Shown: positions 10,225 to 18,998 of the stretch, piece after piece
How the letters are laid out: every line of letters begins with the position of its first letter
How positions within the stretch are numbered: position 1 is the stretch's first letter
NCBI RefSeq assembly: GCF_000613125.1
Contig: NZ_HG964497.1
Location: 1,257,791 to 1,321,790, forward strand
Direction of reading: 5' to 3'
Length of the DNA: 64,000 bases
Source: Bacillus sp. EB01
GTDB lineage: Bacteria > Bacillota > Bacilli > Bacillales > Cytobacillaceae
Position numbers and translations under genes: made by a program
The notes under the pieces: model-generated
What the model saw: only the letters and a program-made list of their open reading frames with translations
Database searches by the model: none
What the model was told of the DNA's origin: nothing

Positions 10225-10550
10225 TCAACGCCCAACTCTAACTATGCTTGTTCCAACAAAAAAGCCTTTTCCCCCACGAAAACACTGCTGATTTTTTCAG
10301 CGAGTATCATCGGGGAGAAAAGGCTCTTGCTTTTCTCGGTACCACCCGGTTTCACAACAGTCTTTCAACTGCTGCCTCATGGAGCGGAAACTTCCCGCTC
10401 CGGTTTTAGTAACGAGTGCTGGAAAACACCCGGCTAGGCCTACTAAGAAAACTTTTCGGCGTAACACTCAGGGACGATGTCGGAATAAGTAGTATTTCCG
10501 GGCTTCCAGCAACCCCGGATCTCTGTGAATACTAAAATCTTATTCCTTTT
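10225..10550 (-). ncRNA. T-box riboswitch leader upstream of ilvB
   Basis: On the minus strand the invariant T-box GGGTGGTACCGAG (10335-10347) is followed by a terminator stem and U-run (10258-10325). Upstream, stem I is visible: GGAATAAG/CTTATTCC at its base, the AGAGA element in CACAGAGATCC, and a GGTTGCTGGAAG terminal-loop region. The related Bacillus ilv-leu leader senses tRNA-Leu. Here the specifier side reads GAAATACTACTTATTCC; a Leu codon CTA (or CTT) can be placed, but I cannot fix the register. The leader lies between ilvD and ilvB, so it gates ilvBNC-leuABCD-ilvA but not ilvE-ilvD. Confidence 0.93.
10258..10325 (-). terminator. T-box-controlled terminator
   Basis: AGCCTTTTCTCCCC pairs with GGGGGAAAAGGCT and is followed by six Ts. 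The competing antiterminator would use the T-box at 10335-10347. Confidence 0.85.
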
Positions 10551-10576
10551 TTCCCGTCTGCGATTTTTCATATAGG

Positions 10577-12244
10577 TTAAAACTTCATGATTCCGCCGGT
10601 GCTTGCTGAGGTGACGAGCTTGGCGTATTTGGCCAGGTAACCCGTTTTGATTTTTGGTTCGGGTTTCACCCAATTTTTACGGCGCTCGTTTAAAACTTCC
10701 TCATCGACTAGCAGGTCAATAGTACGTGCGTTCAAATCAATCATTATCAAGTCACCATTTTCGACGAATGCAATTGGTCCGCCCTCGGCTGCTTCAGGGG
10801 AGATATGCCCTACAGAGATTCCGCGGCTAGCTCCGGAAAATCGTCCGTCGGTAATGAGAGCTACTTCTTTTTCAAGGCCGCGCCCGGCAATCGCCGAGGT
10901 TGGTGCGAGCATCTCGGGCATTCCCGGCCCGCCTTTAGGCCCTTCATACCGGATGACCACAACCTGGCCGGATGTTACTTTGCCGCTGTCAATCCCGGCT
11001 TGCGCATCTTCCTGTGATTCAAATACAATTGCTTCGCCAAGGAATGTTTTGATTGATGGATCGACAGCACCCACTTTAATAACGCCGCCGTCAGGTGCCA
11101 GGTTACCAAACAGGATGGACAATCCACCTACCGGACTATAAGGATTTTCTTTCCTTCTGATTACCTTGTCGTTTGTGATTTTTGCATCTTTAACATTTTC
11201 GTAAATCGTTTTTCCAGTAATCGTTAGCTGGTCTTTGTAAATCAATCCGTCAATCTGGCATAGTTCGTGAATAATAGCACTAACACCGCCAGCATGATGA
11301 ACGTCTTCCATCGAATAATCGGAAGCTGGACTAATTTTTGAAAGGTATGGAACCTTTTCCGCAATACGGTTGATTTCGTGAAGATCGTAATCAATTCCGG
11401 CCTCATGGGCAATCGCTAATGTATGTAATACGGTGTTTGTAGAGCCGCCCATGGCCATATCGAGTGCAAAGGCATTATCAAATGTTTCTTTTGTCATGAT
11501 GTCACGCGGACGAACATCGTTTTTAACCATATCGATTAAATGCTTTGCTGCCTGTCTGATAAGCTGATGACGCTGATCTGAAGTAGCAACAATTGTTCCG
11601 TTGTCCGGAACGGTCATTCCAAGCATTTCCATTAGGCAATTCATTGAGTTTGCTGTAAACATCCCGGAGCATGAGCCGCAAGTTGGACATGCGTTTGTTT
11701 CGATATCCAACAATTCTTGCTGGGACATAGTTCCTTTATGATAGGCACCTACACCTTCAAATACTGAGACAAGCGAGAGAGGCTTCCCGGTCGAGGAGAC
11801 GCCAGCTTCCATCGGCCCGCCTGATACAAAAACAGAAGGGACGTTGGTCCTTGCAGCGGCCATCAGCATTCCAGGTGTAATTTTGTCGCAATTCGGGATA
11901 TAGAAAACACCGTCAAACCAATGGGCATTAATGACTGTTTCGGCGCTATCGGCAATTATTTCACGGCTTGGGAGAGAGTAGCGCATACCAATATGACCCA
12001 TTGCTATACCATCATCCACACCAATCGTATTAAATTCGAATGGAATCCCGCCTGCTTCGCGGATTGCCTCTTTTACAACCTCGGCAAAAACATTCAAATG
12101 CTTGTGGCCCGGGATTATATCGATGTATGAATTACATACTCCGATAAAGGGTTTTTCAAGGTCGCTAGTTTTTACTCCTGTTGCATATAGAAGGCTTCGG
12201 TGAGGAGCCCTGTCAATTCCCTTTTTGATCATATCGCTTCGCAT
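10577..12244 (-). CDS. ilvD: Dihydroxy-acid dehydratase
   Basis: Fe-S dehydratase forming the 2-oxo acid precursors of valine, leucine and isoleucine. 555 residues from the ATG at 12244 ([20 protein letters not shown]), chosen because GGAGG lies six bases upstream; the reading frame extends further up but into ilvE without a ribosome site. Cluster and active-site motifs: [25 protein letters not shown], and the C-terminal [11 protein letters not shown]. Eleven bases separate it from the ilvE stop. Confidence 0.96.
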   Translation of the reverse strand: MRSDMIKKGIDRAPHRSLLYATGVKTSDLEKPFIGVCNSYIDIIPGHKHLNVFAEVVKEAIREAGGIPFEFNTIGVDDGIAMGHIGMRYSLPSREIIADSAETVINAHWFDGVFYIPNCDKITPGMLMAAARTNVPSVFVSGGPMEAGVSSTGKPLSLVSVFEGVGAYHKGTMSQQELLDIETNACPTCGSCSGMFTANSMNCLMEMLGMTVPDNGTIVATSDQRHQLIRQAAKHLIDMVKNDVRPRDIMTKETFDNAFALDMAMGGSTNTVLHTLAIAHEAGIDYDLHEINRIAEKVPYLSKISPASDYSMEDVHHAGGVSAIIHELCQIDGLIYKDQLTITGKTIYENVKDAKITNDKVIRRKENPYSPVGGLSILFGNLAPDGGVIKVGAVDPSIKTFLGEAIVFESQEDAQAGIDSGKVTSGQVVVIRYEGPKGGPGMPEMLAPTSAIAGRGLEKEVALITDGRFSGASRGISVGHISPEAAEGGPIAFVENGDLIMIDLNARTIDLLVDEEVLNERRKNWVKPEPKIKTGYLAKYAKLVTSASTGGIMKF

Positions 12245-12255
12245 GATGGACCTCC

Positions 12256-13164
12256 TTACCCAACGATTGCTTCTGGTTTCACATCCGGATAGCATTTCAC
12301 GCCGTCCTCAGTAACCAACTTCCTGAATTCTTTTAAAAGATGATTTGTTATCGGTCCTGGTTTCCCGTCGCCAATTTTCCTTGTGTCAACATCTATAACT
12401 GCAATCACTTCAACTGCAGTACCAGTAAGGAACACTTCATCGGCAATATATACATCATGTCTTGTAAATGGCTGCTCTCTGACCTCGTAGCCAGAGTCTC
12501 TTGCAAGCTCGATTATTGCATTGCGGGTAATCCCTTCCAAAGCTCCAAGATAGACTGGAGGAGTGAAGATGACGCCATTTTTGATTATGAAAATATTATC
12601 GGCAGAGCCCTCTGTGACATAACCCTGGTCATTTAACATAAGTGCTTCATCTAAACCGGCCTGGTTTGCCTCGAGCTTAACAAGGATATTGTTTAAGTAG
12701 TTAAGTGATTTAATCTGAGGGCTTAATACATCTGGCCGATTTCTTCTCGTTGCAACTGAACCAATTTTCAGGCCCCGTTCGTACAATTCCTGCGGGTAGA
12801 GAGCGAGTGGTTCAGCTATGACGATGACCTTCGGATTGGAGCAGGAATTAGGATCCAATCCAAGGTTGCCCATTCCTCTTGAAACAACGGGCCTAATATA
12901 GGCGCTGGATAATTCATTTTTGCGGACTGTTTCTACAATGATTTGTTTAAATTCCTCGATGGTGTACGGAATCTCAAGCCTAATGGAGTGAGCTGATTCA
13001 TACAGTCTTTTAATATGGGCATCCAGTCTGAAGATGTTCCCATTATAAACCCGGATTCCCTCAAAGACTCCGTCTCCGTAGAGGAAGCCATGGTCGTATA
13101 CCGAAATGACCGCTTCTTCCTTTTTAACAAATTTTCCATCTAAGAAGATAAACTGGCTGGACAA
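12256..13164 (-). CDS. ilvE: Branched-chain amino acid aminotransferase
   Basis: Class IV PLP aminotransferase transferring the amino group to the three branched 2-oxo acids. 302 residues. Motifs: [28 protein letters not shown] with the PLP lysine just before ([10 protein letters not shown]), EGSADNIFI and [11 protein letters not shown]. The start is best placed at the TTG at 13164 (product [12 protein letters not shown]), eight bases after AAGGAG; the in-frame GTG and TTG upstream overlap or touch the ribosome site. First gene of the operon. Confidence 0.93.
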   Translation of the reverse strand: MSSQFIFLDGKFVKKEEAVISVYDHGFLYGDGVFEGIRVYNGNIFRLDAHIKRLYESAHSIRLEIPYTIEEFKQIIVETVRKNELSSAYIRPVVSRGMGNLGLDPNSCSNPKVIVIAEPLALYPQELYERGLKIGSVATRRNRPDVLSPQIKSLNYLNNILVKLEANQAGLDEALMLNDQGYVTEGSADNIFIIKNGVIFTPPVYLGALEGITRNAIIELARDSGYEVREQPFTRHDVYIADEVFLTGTAVEVIAVIDVDTRKIGDGKPGPITNHLLKEFRKLVTEDGVKCYPDVKPEAIVG

Positions 13165-13263
13165 ATTCAACACTCCTTACAATCTTTGTATTCAAGCTAT
13201 TGGGATAAGAAAAAAGTGTGTAAGACTTTCTGACAAACATAAAACAGAGTTAGGTGTATATTG

Positions 13264-13278
13264 ATTTTTCTGATATTT
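13264..13278. promoter_or_regulatory. Candidate CodY box upstream of ilvE
   Basis: ATTTTTCTGATATTT matches 12 of 15 positions of the CodY consensus AATTTTCWGAAAATT, and lies 100 bp upstream of the ilvE start. A second weaker match is in CAGAAAAATCTGAATAATT near 13331. CodY represses branched-chain amino acid genes when Ile/Val/Leu and GTP are high. Confidence 0.5.
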
Positions 13279-13358
13279 CTGTATGATACAACCATTATCG
13301 AGAAGAATCAAGCGAATTTCCACATCAAATCAGAAAAATCTGAATAATTAAACAAATT

Positions 13359-13372
13359 TGATAGCGTTTTCA
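13359..13372. promoter_or_regulatory. CcpA cre site
   Basis: TGATAGCGTTTTCA matches the degenerate cre consensus TGWNANCGNTNWCA at every position. It lies about 160 bp upstream of the -24/-12 promoter of the ketone-body cluster and about 190 bp upstream of ilvE, so it could give catabolite repression of the former or CcpA control of the latter. Confidence 0.6.
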
Positions 13373-13389
13373 TTGTTGTCCTGTCAGCG

Positions 13390-13406
13390 TTTTGAGGCCT
13401 CGAAAA
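13390..13406. promoter_or_regulatory. Candidate upstream activator site for the sigma-54 promoter
   Basis: TTTTGAGGCCTCGAAAA is a near-palindrome 130-145 bp upstream of the -24 element, the usual distance for a sigma-54 enhancer. A different, stronger palindrome occupies the same relative position before the second sigma-54 promoter (16236-16255). Assignment to the regulator at 18999 is inference. Confidence 0.35.
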
Positions 13407-13534
13407 ATATTTTTATTTCTGTTGTTTATTCACCTAAGAAAATAATGAATATCCATGTGTTAAAAAAAACCAAATTTTACAGTTTAAGTTGATTTAAGGG
13501 GGTGATGAATGAGGAAGTTATATTGTCCATTATG

Positions 13535-13552
13535 TTGGCACGCTTCTTGCAT
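13535..13552 (+). promoter_or_regulatory. Sigma-54 promoter of the CoA-transferase genes
   Basis: TTGGCACGCTTCTTGCAT matches the -24/-12 consensus TTGGCAC-N5-TTGC exactly. Transcription would start near 13562, about 50 nt before the first gene. Confidence 0.92.
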
Positions 13553-13611
13553 TATAAAAAGGTGTGAGCAATTAGTTAACCTCACCAAAATTTTTCGGAG
13601 GTGCTTTTATA

Positions 13612-14271
13612 GTGAGCAAGGTAATTACAAAACAAGAAGCCGCCCAGTTTTTCCGCGATGGAGTAACTGTAATGGCAGGGGGATTCATGGGTGTGGGGAC
13701 ACCACAGGATCTCGTGGACGTCATGATTGAAAAAGAAGTTAAAGACATCACTCTGATCGCTAATGATACCGCTTTTATTGAAACTGGAGTTGGCCCGCTA
13801 ATATCCAACCGCCAAGTTAAAAAAGTAATTGCTTCCCATATTGGTACAAATCCTGAAACAGGAAGGCAAATGATTGCCGGCGAGATGGATGTTGAACTCG
13901 TTCCCCAAGGTACACTTGCGGAGCGTGTACGTGCTGGCGGTTCAGGTCTTGGCGGTGTACTTACTCCAACCGGTGTTGGTACAGTTGTAGAGGAAGGCAA
14001 AGAGAAAATTACAGTGGACGGCCGTGAATACCTGTTGGAAAAGCCTCTGCGCGCTGATGTTGCCATCTTAAGAGCACATAAGGCAGATAAAGCCGGGAAC
14101 CTTGTTTACCATCGTTCCGCACGTAACTTTAACCCGCTGATGGCTCTTGCTGCAGATGTGGTAATTGCACAAGTAGATAAAATACTTGAAGTAGGCGAGA
14201 TTGATCCGGATGAAGTTATGACACCAGGAATTCTCGTTGATAAGATTTTGTTAAGAGGAGGTAACAAATAA
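13612..14271 (+). CDS. scoA: Acetoacetate CoA-transferase subunit A (ScoA/AtoD family)
   Basis: Alpha subunit of a family I CoA-transferase that moves CoA onto acetoacetate. 219 residues with the N-terminal [14 protein letters not shown] loop and the [16 protein letters not shown] region typical of AtoD/CtfA/ScoA. GTG start at 13612 ten bases after GGAGG. First gene behind a sigma-54 promoter; its TAA overlaps the ATG of the beta subunit by one base. B. subtilis has the equivalent scoAB next to a permease and a 3-hydroxybutyrate dehydrogenase gene, as here. CoA donor (succinyl-, acetyl- or butyryl-CoA) cannot be told from sequence. Confidence 0.9.
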   Translation: MSKVITKQEAAQFFRDGVTVMAGGFMGVGTPQDLVDVMIEKEVKDITLIANDTAFIETGVGPLISNRQVKKVIASHIGTNPETGRQMIAGEMDVELVPQGTLAERVRAGGSGLGGVLTPTGVGTVVEEGKEKITVDGREYLLEKPLRADVAILRAHKADKAGNLVYHRSARNFNPLMALAADVVIAQVDKILEVGEIDPDEVMTPGILVDKILLRGGNK

Positions 14272-14927
14272 TGTCAACATCTCAACAAACTAATCCAAAA
14301 CAAATAATCGCTGCACGTGTCGCAAAGGAAATGCAAGATGGCGATGTCGTAAACCTTGGGATCGGACTTCCGACCATGGTGCCAAACTATCTGCCCGAAG
14401 ATGTGAACGTTATCCTTCAATCGGAAAATGGGTACGTAGGACTTGGACCGCTTGATGGCGACATCGATCCTGATCTTGTAAATGCCGGCGGCCAGCCTTC
14501 GGGGATTCTTCCGGGGGGCGCATTCTTTGACAGCTTATTCTCATTTGAATTAATCCGCGGCGGACACGTGGATGTTACAGTCCTTGGAGGCCTTGAAGTA
14601 GATGAGCAGGGGAATCTTGCCAACTGGATGGTTCCTGGCAAAATGGTACCTGGAATGGGCGGAGCAATGGACCTTGTAACAGGTGCGAAAAAAGTCATTG
14701 TTGCTATGGAGCATGTTGCGAAAAATGGCTCTCCAAAAATCTTGAAGGAATGCCGCCTCCCATTGACAGGCGTAGGTATTGTTGACCTGATTGTCACAGA
14801 GCTAGCTGTATTCAGGGTAACAGATTCCGGCCTTATTCTTGAGGAGCTTCAAAATGGAGCCACACTGGAAATGGTTGAAGAAAAAACAGAGGCTTCATTC
14901 ATGGTGAGCCCGGACCTTGCAAAATAA
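14271..14927 (+). CDS. scoB: Acetoacetate CoA-transferase subunit B (ScoB/AtoA family)
   Basis: Beta subunit, 218 residues, carrying the catalytic glutamate of the motif SENGYVGLGP (E52), which forms the covalent CoA thioester. GAGGTAACAA precedes the ATG, which overlaps the scoA stop, giving tight coupling. An intercistronic hairpin (14946-14973) separates it from the thiolase gene. Confidence 0.92.
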   Translation: MSTSQQTNPKQIIAARVAKEMQDGDVVNLGIGLPTMVPNYLPEDVNVILQSENGYVGLGPLDGDIDPDLVNAGGQPSGILPGGAFFDSLFSFELIRGGHVDVTVLGGLEVDEQGNLANWMVPGKMVPGMGGAMDLVTGAKKVIVAMEHVAKNGSPKILKECRLPLTGVGIVDLIVTELAVFRVTDSGLILEELQNGATLEMVEEKTEASFMVSPDLAK

Positions 14928-14945
14928 TAATATAATAGAATACCG

Positions 14946-14973
14946 GTCTCAGCCTATTAGTACAGGCTGAGAC
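14946..14973 (+). other. Intercistronic hairpin
   Basis: GTCTCAGCCT and AGGCTGAGAC form a perfect 10-bp stem with an 8-nt loop, 18 bp after scoB. There is no U-run, so it more likely sets mRNA stability or partial polarity than termination. Confidence 0.6.
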
Positions 14974-15004
14974 TGATAGATTATAAGTTTGGGGGAAGTT
15001 TAAC

Positions 15005-16189
15005 ATGCGTGATGTAGTAATAGTAAGTGCTGTGAGGACGGCAATTGGCACGTTTGGCGGAACACTCAGCAATACACCAGCAACGGAACTTGGAGCAATT
15101 GTAATAAAAGAAGCTCTAAACCGGGCTGGAATTCCTGGCGACCAGGTTGATGAAGTAATCATGGGCAACGTACTCCAGGCAGGTCTTGGGCAAGGGCCGG
15201 CTCGCCAGGCAGCTCTTAAAGCTGGCCTTCCTATCGAAGTCTCATCAATGGCTATCAACAAATTATGTGGTTCAGGACTTAAGGCTGTTCATTTGGGAAC
15301 CCAGGCAATCCAAACCGGAGCTGCTGAAATCGTTGTCGCTGGCGGCATGGAGAATATGAGCCTTGCCCCTTATCTGCTTCCAAAAGGACGTACTGGATAC
15401 AGAATGGGTGATGGCAAAGTAATCGACAGCATGATTGCTGATGGCCTGCAATGTGCAATGAACAACTACCATATGGGTATTACAGCCGAGAACCTTGCTG
15501 AAAAGTACAGTTTGACCAGGGAAGATCAGGATGAGTTTGCCGCATGGAGCCAGCAGAAGGCGGAAGCTGCAATTAATGAGGGCAGATTTAAGGATGAAAT
15601 CGTTGCTGTTGAAATCCCGCAGCGTAAAGGTGATCCAATCCGTTTTGAAACAGATGAATTCCCTCGTGCAGGCGTAACAGCTGAAGGGCTCTCCAAGCTA
15701 AAACCTGCATTCAAGAAAGATGGGACAGTGACAGCAGCAAATGCATCCGGGATCAATGATGGAGCCGCTGCTCTAGTCTTGATGAGCAGGGAGAAAGCTG
15801 AAGAACTAGGCATCACTCCTATGGCCGTTATCAGGGGCAATGGGACAGCTGGTGTAGACCCTTCCATCATGGGAATCGGACCAGTTCCTGCTACAAAAAA
15901 AGCTCTACAATTTGCTGGTTTGAGCATGAATGATATTGACCTAATTGAAGCAAATGAAGCTTTTGCGGCCCAGGCTCTGAGCGTAGGCAGGGAACTCAAA
16001 TTTTCTAACGAAAAGCTGAATGTAAATGGGGGAGCAATTGCCCTAGGCCATCCAATTGGGGCTAGCGGTGCACGTGTTCTTGTTACTCTTCTGCATGAAA
16101 TGAAACGCAGAAACTCTCGTTATGGATTGGCGACATTGTGCATTGGCGGAGGACAGGGTATTGCAACTGTTGTAGAAATGGAAAATTAA
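15005..16189 (+). CDS. atoB: Acetyl-CoA acetyltransferase (thiolase)
   Basis: Cleaves acetoacetyl-CoA to two acetyl-CoA, completing ketone-body breakdown. 394 residues, normal length. Catalytic residues visible: C88 ([11 protein letters not shown]), H349 ([12 protein letters not shown]) and C379 (LCIGGGQG). ATG at 15005 after GGGGGAAG. It lies in the same transcription unit as scoAB. Direction in vivo is inferred from the neighbours; the family also works in synthesis. Confidence 0.94.
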   Translation: MRDVVIVSAVRTAIGTFGGTLSNTPATELGAIVIKEALNRAGIPGDQVDEVIMGNVLQAGLGQGPARQAALKAGLPIEVSSMAINKLCGSGLKAVHLGTQAIQTGAAEIVVAGGMENMSLAPYLLPKGRTGYRMGDGKVIDSMIADGLQCAMNNYHMGITAENLAEKYSLTREDQDEFAAWSQQKAEAAINEGRFKDEIVAVEIPQRKGDPIRFETDEFPRAGVTAEGLSKLKPAFKKDGTVTAANASGINDGAAALVLMSREKAEELGITPMAVIRGNGTAGVDPSIMGIGPVPATKKALQFAGLSMNDIDLIEANEAFAAQALSVGRELKFSNEKLNVNGGAIALGHPIGASGARVLVTLLHEMKRRNSRYGLATLCIGGGQGIATVVEMEN

Positions 16190-16204
16190 CATTTTCCAAA
16201 AAAA

Positions 16205-16217
16205 TTCCGGAATTCCG
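16205..16217. repeat. Palindromic half-copy TTCCGGAATTCCG
   Basis: Copy of the core of the 20-bp palindrome at 16236-16255, separated from it by a cre-like site. It may be a second binding site for the same protein, or part of a larger fold after the thiolase stop. Confidence 0.5.
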
Positions 16218-16220
16218 AAC

Positions 16221-16234
16221 TGAAAGCGCTTCCG
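16221..16234. promoter_or_regulatory. Candidate cre site before the permease promoter
   Basis: TGAAAGCGCTTCCG differs from the ideal TGAAAGCGCTTTCA at two positions. It lies between the two CCGGAATTCCG palindromes, 130-145 bp upstream of the second -24/-12 promoter, mirroring the cre before the first one. Confidence 0.45.
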
Positions 16235-16235
16235 G

Positions 16236-16255
16236 TTTTCCGGAATTCCGGAAAA
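16236..16255. promoter_or_regulatory. 20-bp perfect palindrome, candidate sigma-54 enhancer site
   Basis: TTTTCCGGAATTCCGGAAAA is perfectly self-complementary. It sits 46 bp after the thiolase stop and 112-131 bp upstream of the -24 element at 16367, the correct range for the binding site of a Fis-type HTH activator such as the one encoded at 18999. A weak terminator role for the thiolase transcript is the alternative. Confidence 0.5.
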
Positions 16256-16366
16256 ATAGTTTGTGAGTTGTTGGAAAAAACATAATAGCTTGGTAAATTA
16301 ATTTATTAAAAGTCGAGGAACGTGCCTAAACTATAAAAAATAAAAATTGCTATTTTTCTACCATTA

Positions 16367-16384
16367 TTGGCACGAAACTTGCAT
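16367..16384 (+). promoter_or_regulatory. Second sigma-54 promoter, before the permease
   Basis: TTGGCACGAAACTTGCAT, again an exact TTGGCAC-N5-TTGC match. Transcription would start near 16394, about 70 nt before the permease ATG. The cluster therefore has two independent sigma-54 promoters. Confidence 0.92.
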
Positions 16385-16462
16385 TATTGATAGATGCGAG
16401 TCATTCTTGGAAACGCTGCCAAGGGAAGGGATTGGCTTGCATAAACTTTAAGGGGGATATAC

Positions 16463-17893
16463 ATGGATTTAATTATTATTTTATTTTCGTTAAGCCTTTT
16501 GATGTTCATGGCTTACAGGGGCTTCTCGGTCATCTTGTTCGCACCGATCGCTGCCCTATTGGCTGTTGTGCTCATCGAACCAGCCAATGTGCTTCCATTC
16601 TTCTCCGGTGTCTTCATGGAAAAGATGGTCGGCTTTATCAAAAACTATTTTGCCGTCTTCTTGCTGGGGGCAATTTTCGGTAAAGTAGTTGAAATGTCCG
16701 GAATCGCTGAATCGATTGCAAAGACTATCGTCAGCTGGCTCGGAGCAAAACGTGCAATTTTAACTATCGTATTACTTGGTGCAATCTTGACTTACAGCGG
16801 AGTCAGCCTATTTGTAGCTGTATTTGCCATTTATCCATTTGCTGCACAAATCTTCAAACAGGCTGATATTCCGAAACGCTTAATTCCTGGTACTATCGCA
16901 CTCGGTGCATTTACATTCACAATGGATGCATTTCCGGGTACACCGCAAATCCAAAATGTTATTCCAACGACCTTCTTCGGTACTGACATTTATGCAGCAC
17001 CAACCCTTGGTATTATTGGTGGGCTAGTTGTCCTTGCTTCTGGCCTATTCTACCTCGAATGGAGAAGGAAAACAGCTCAGGCTGCCGGTGAAGGCTACTT
17101 TGGTTTTGGAAAAGAAAATGCAGCTGCCGCAGAAGCAGCTAAAAAGGAAGAACCTGTGGCTGAGATGAATCTTGAGCAATCCCGCTCAAGACAAATCCTT
17201 GCGTTCGTTCCACTTATTCTGGTTGCTGTAGCAAACAAAGTGTTCATTACGTACATTCCGAAATGGTATCCGAACGGTTTTGATTTTTCCGCAATCGGCC
17301 TTGATGCATACAAGGTTGATGTTGCAGCCACTATGTCCATCTGGTCCATCATGATGGCACTTAGTATTGGTATCATTGCCAGCCTTGCTTATAACTTCAA
17401 AAAGGTTAAGTTCGGATTTAAGGAAGGCCTGAATGCTGCAATCGCCGGTTCATTGCTGGCTGTTATGAACACTGGTGCTGAGTATGGTTTCGGCGGTGTT
17501 ATTGCGATTCTTCCTGGCTTCGCACAAATCAGTGATGCAATTGGTTCGACATTTACTAACCCACTTGTAAATGGTGCAGTAACTACTACTGTTCTTGCGG
17601 GTGTGACAGGTTCTGCATCCGGCGGTATGAGTATTGCACTCGGTGCGATGGCTGATACCTACAATGCTGCGATAGCTGCTGCAAACATCAGCCCTGAAGT
17701 TATGCACCGTGTAGTTGCAATGGCGTCCGGCGGTATGGATACATTACCGCACAACGGTGCCGTCATCACGTTGCTCGCTGTTACTGGCTTGACACATAAG
17801 CAGTCCTACAAGGATATTTTTGCTATCACAGTCATCAAGACATTGGCAGTATTTGTCATCATCACACTTTACACATTGACTGGACTAGTTTAA
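16463..17893 (+). CDS. GntP-family permease, probable 3-hydroxybutyrate/acetoacetate transporter
   Basis: 476-residue integral membrane protein of the GntP/Ion-transporter superfamily, with about 12 hydrophobic segments. A hydrophilic loop of roughly 40 residues (about 205-245, rich in Ala and Glu) separates the two halves. Conserved blocks include FTMDAFPGTPQIQNVIPT and the C-terminal MASGGMDTLPHNGAVITLLAVTGLTHK. It resembles B. subtilis YxjC, which neighbours scoAB and yxjF. Substrate is inferred from the gene cluster only. Start ATG at 16463 after AAGGGGG. Confidence 0.85.
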   Translation: MDLIIILFSLSLLMFMAYRGFSVILFAPIAALLAVVLIEPANVLPFFSGVFMEKMVGFIKNYFAVFLLGAIFGKVVEMSGIAESIAKTIVSWLGAKRAILTIVLLGAILTYSGVSLFVAVFAIYPFAAQIFKQADIPKRLIPGTIALGAFTFTMDAFPGTPQIQNVIPTTFFGTDIYAAPTLGIIGGLVVLASGLFYLEWRRKTAQAAGEGYFGFGKENAAAAEAAKKEEPVAEMNLEQSRSRQILAFVPLILVAVANKVFITYIPKWYPNGFDFSAIGLDAYKVDVAATMSIWSIMMALSIGIIASLAYNFKKVKFGFKEGLNAAIAGSLLAVMNTGAEYGFGGVIAILPGFAQISDAIGSTFTNPLVNGAVTTTVLAGVTGSASGGMSIALGAMADTYNAAIAAANISPEVMHRVVAMASGGMDTLPHNGAVITLLAVTGLTHKQSYKDIFAITVIKTLAVFVIITLYTLTGLV

Positions 17894-17897
17894 CTCA

Positions 17898-17937
17898 TAC
17901 ACACCAAGGAGGGGGCAACCTCCCTCCAGGGTGTATT
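17898..17937 (+). terminator. Hairpin between permease and dehydrogenase genes
   Basis: TACACACC/GGGTGTA and GGAGGG/CCTCCC pair into a long stem, followed only by TTTC. A leaky terminator or attenuator is likely because the next gene follows 45 bp later without an obvious promoter. Confidence 0.45.
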
Positions 17938-17981
17938 TCAGAAAATAAGCTTTGAGCTAATTTATTAAGGGAGGCTTCACC

Positions 17982-18764
17982 ATGAAACAATTGGAAGGAA
18001 AAGTAGCATTTATAACTGGTTCTGCCAGCGGGATTGGACTTGAAATTGCAACTACTTTCGCAAAAGAGGGAGCAAAGGTTGTCATTTCGGACTTGAACGT
18101 GGAAAAGAGCGAACAGGTTGTTGCACAGCTAAGAGAGGAAGGATATGAAGCACTTTCTGCTCCATGTGATGTAACAAATGAGGAAGCGTATAAGAATGCT
18201 CTTAATTCAGCGATTGAGGAATTTGGAAGAATTGACGTGCTTATAAACAATGCAGGCCTTCAATATGTATCACCAATTGAAGAATTCCCAACTGACAGGT
18301 TTGAATTTCTCGTTAAAGTAATGCTTACTGCTCCATTCATTGGCATCAAGACTGTATTCCCGGTAATGAAGAAGCAAAAGTTTGGCCGCATTATTAATAT
18401 GGCTTCAATTAATGGAGTAATTGGTTTTGCTGGAAAAGCTGCTTATAACAGTGCAAAACATGGTGTTATCGGTTTGACAAAAGTAGCTGCCCTTGAAGGC
18501 GCTGCAGATGGGATCACTGTTAACTCCCTTTGCCCAGGCTATGTTGACACTCCTCTTGTACGTGGGCAATTGAACGATCTTGCAAAAACAAGAAATGTAC
18601 CTCTTGAAAGCGTGCTTGAGGAAGTTATTTACCCGCTAGTACCTCAAAAGAGGCTGCTGGACGTATCCGAGATTGCTGATTATGCAGTCTTCCTTGCAAG
18701 CGACAAAGGCCGCGGCATCACAGGCCAGGCTGTTATTCTTGACGGTGGTTATACTGCGCAATAA
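17982..18764 (+). CDS. 3-hydroxybutyrate dehydrogenase (SDR family)
   Basis: NAD-dependent oxidation of 3-hydroxybutyrate to acetoacetate. 260 residues of a classical short-chain dehydrogenase: TGSASGIG cofactor loop, NNAG (residues near 88), catalytic Ser in MASINGVIGF, and YNSAKHG carrying Tyr and Lys. The SLCPGYVDTPLV stretch and C-terminal GQAVILDGGYTAQ are typical of the BdhA/YxjF group. GGGAGG precedes the ATG. Substrate assignment is supported by the neighbouring CoA-transferase, thiolase and permease. Confidence 0.88.
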   Translation: MKQLEGKVAFITGSASGIGLEIATTFAKEGAKVVISDLNVEKSEQVVAQLREEGYEALSAPCDVTNEEAYKNALNSAIEEFGRIDVLINNAGLQYVSPIEEFPTDRFEFLVKVMLTAPFIGIKTVFPVMKKQKFGRIINMASINGVIGFAGKAAYNSAKHGVIGLTKVAALEGAADGITVNSLCPGYVDTPLVRGQLNDLAKTRNVPLESVLEEVIYPLVPQKRLLDVSEIADYAVFLASDKGRGITGQAVILDGGYTAQ

Positions 18765-18808
18765 GAATAGCAAAGAGTAAAAAGGTTAATAATAAAAAAT
18801 ACACTAAA

Positions 18809-18841
18809 ATCCTGTCCTGAAAAGCGGACAGGATTTTTTTG
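18809..18841 (+). terminator. Terminator of the ketone-body operon
   Basis: AAAATCCTGTCC and GGACAGGATTTTTTT pair around an 8-nt loop with a T-run. Confidence 0.88.
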
Positions 18842-18998
18842 ATAGTTTAACAGGAAACCACTCTGTTGCGCTTGCTATGCCAAAGATTGACATGCTTGGC
18901 AATTCCAATTTTCTAACAAAAAACGCATTTTGAGCCACAAAACCTTTTTAACTTGATATAATCATAAATATAACGATTTTAAACGAGGGGGGAAACTG

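Noticed and set aside
8474-10228. Start of ilvB at 10228
   Set aside because: The ribosome binding site AGGAGG lies inside that extension and is well spaced for the GTG at 10195.
10577-12295. N-terminal extension of ilvD to 12295
   Set aside because: The extra 17 residues run into the ilvE coding end and have no ribosome site, while GGAGG sits before the ATG at 12244.
13572-14066. 164-codon minus-strand ORF opposite scoA
   Set aside because: Antisense shadow of the CoA-transferase gene; product is Ser/Pro/Thr-rich with no domain.
17898-17937. Treating this hairpin as a full terminator that separates the dehydrogenase gene into its own unit
   Set aside because: No T-run of useful length and no promoter is visible in the 45 bp before the next gene; partial attenuation is more likely.
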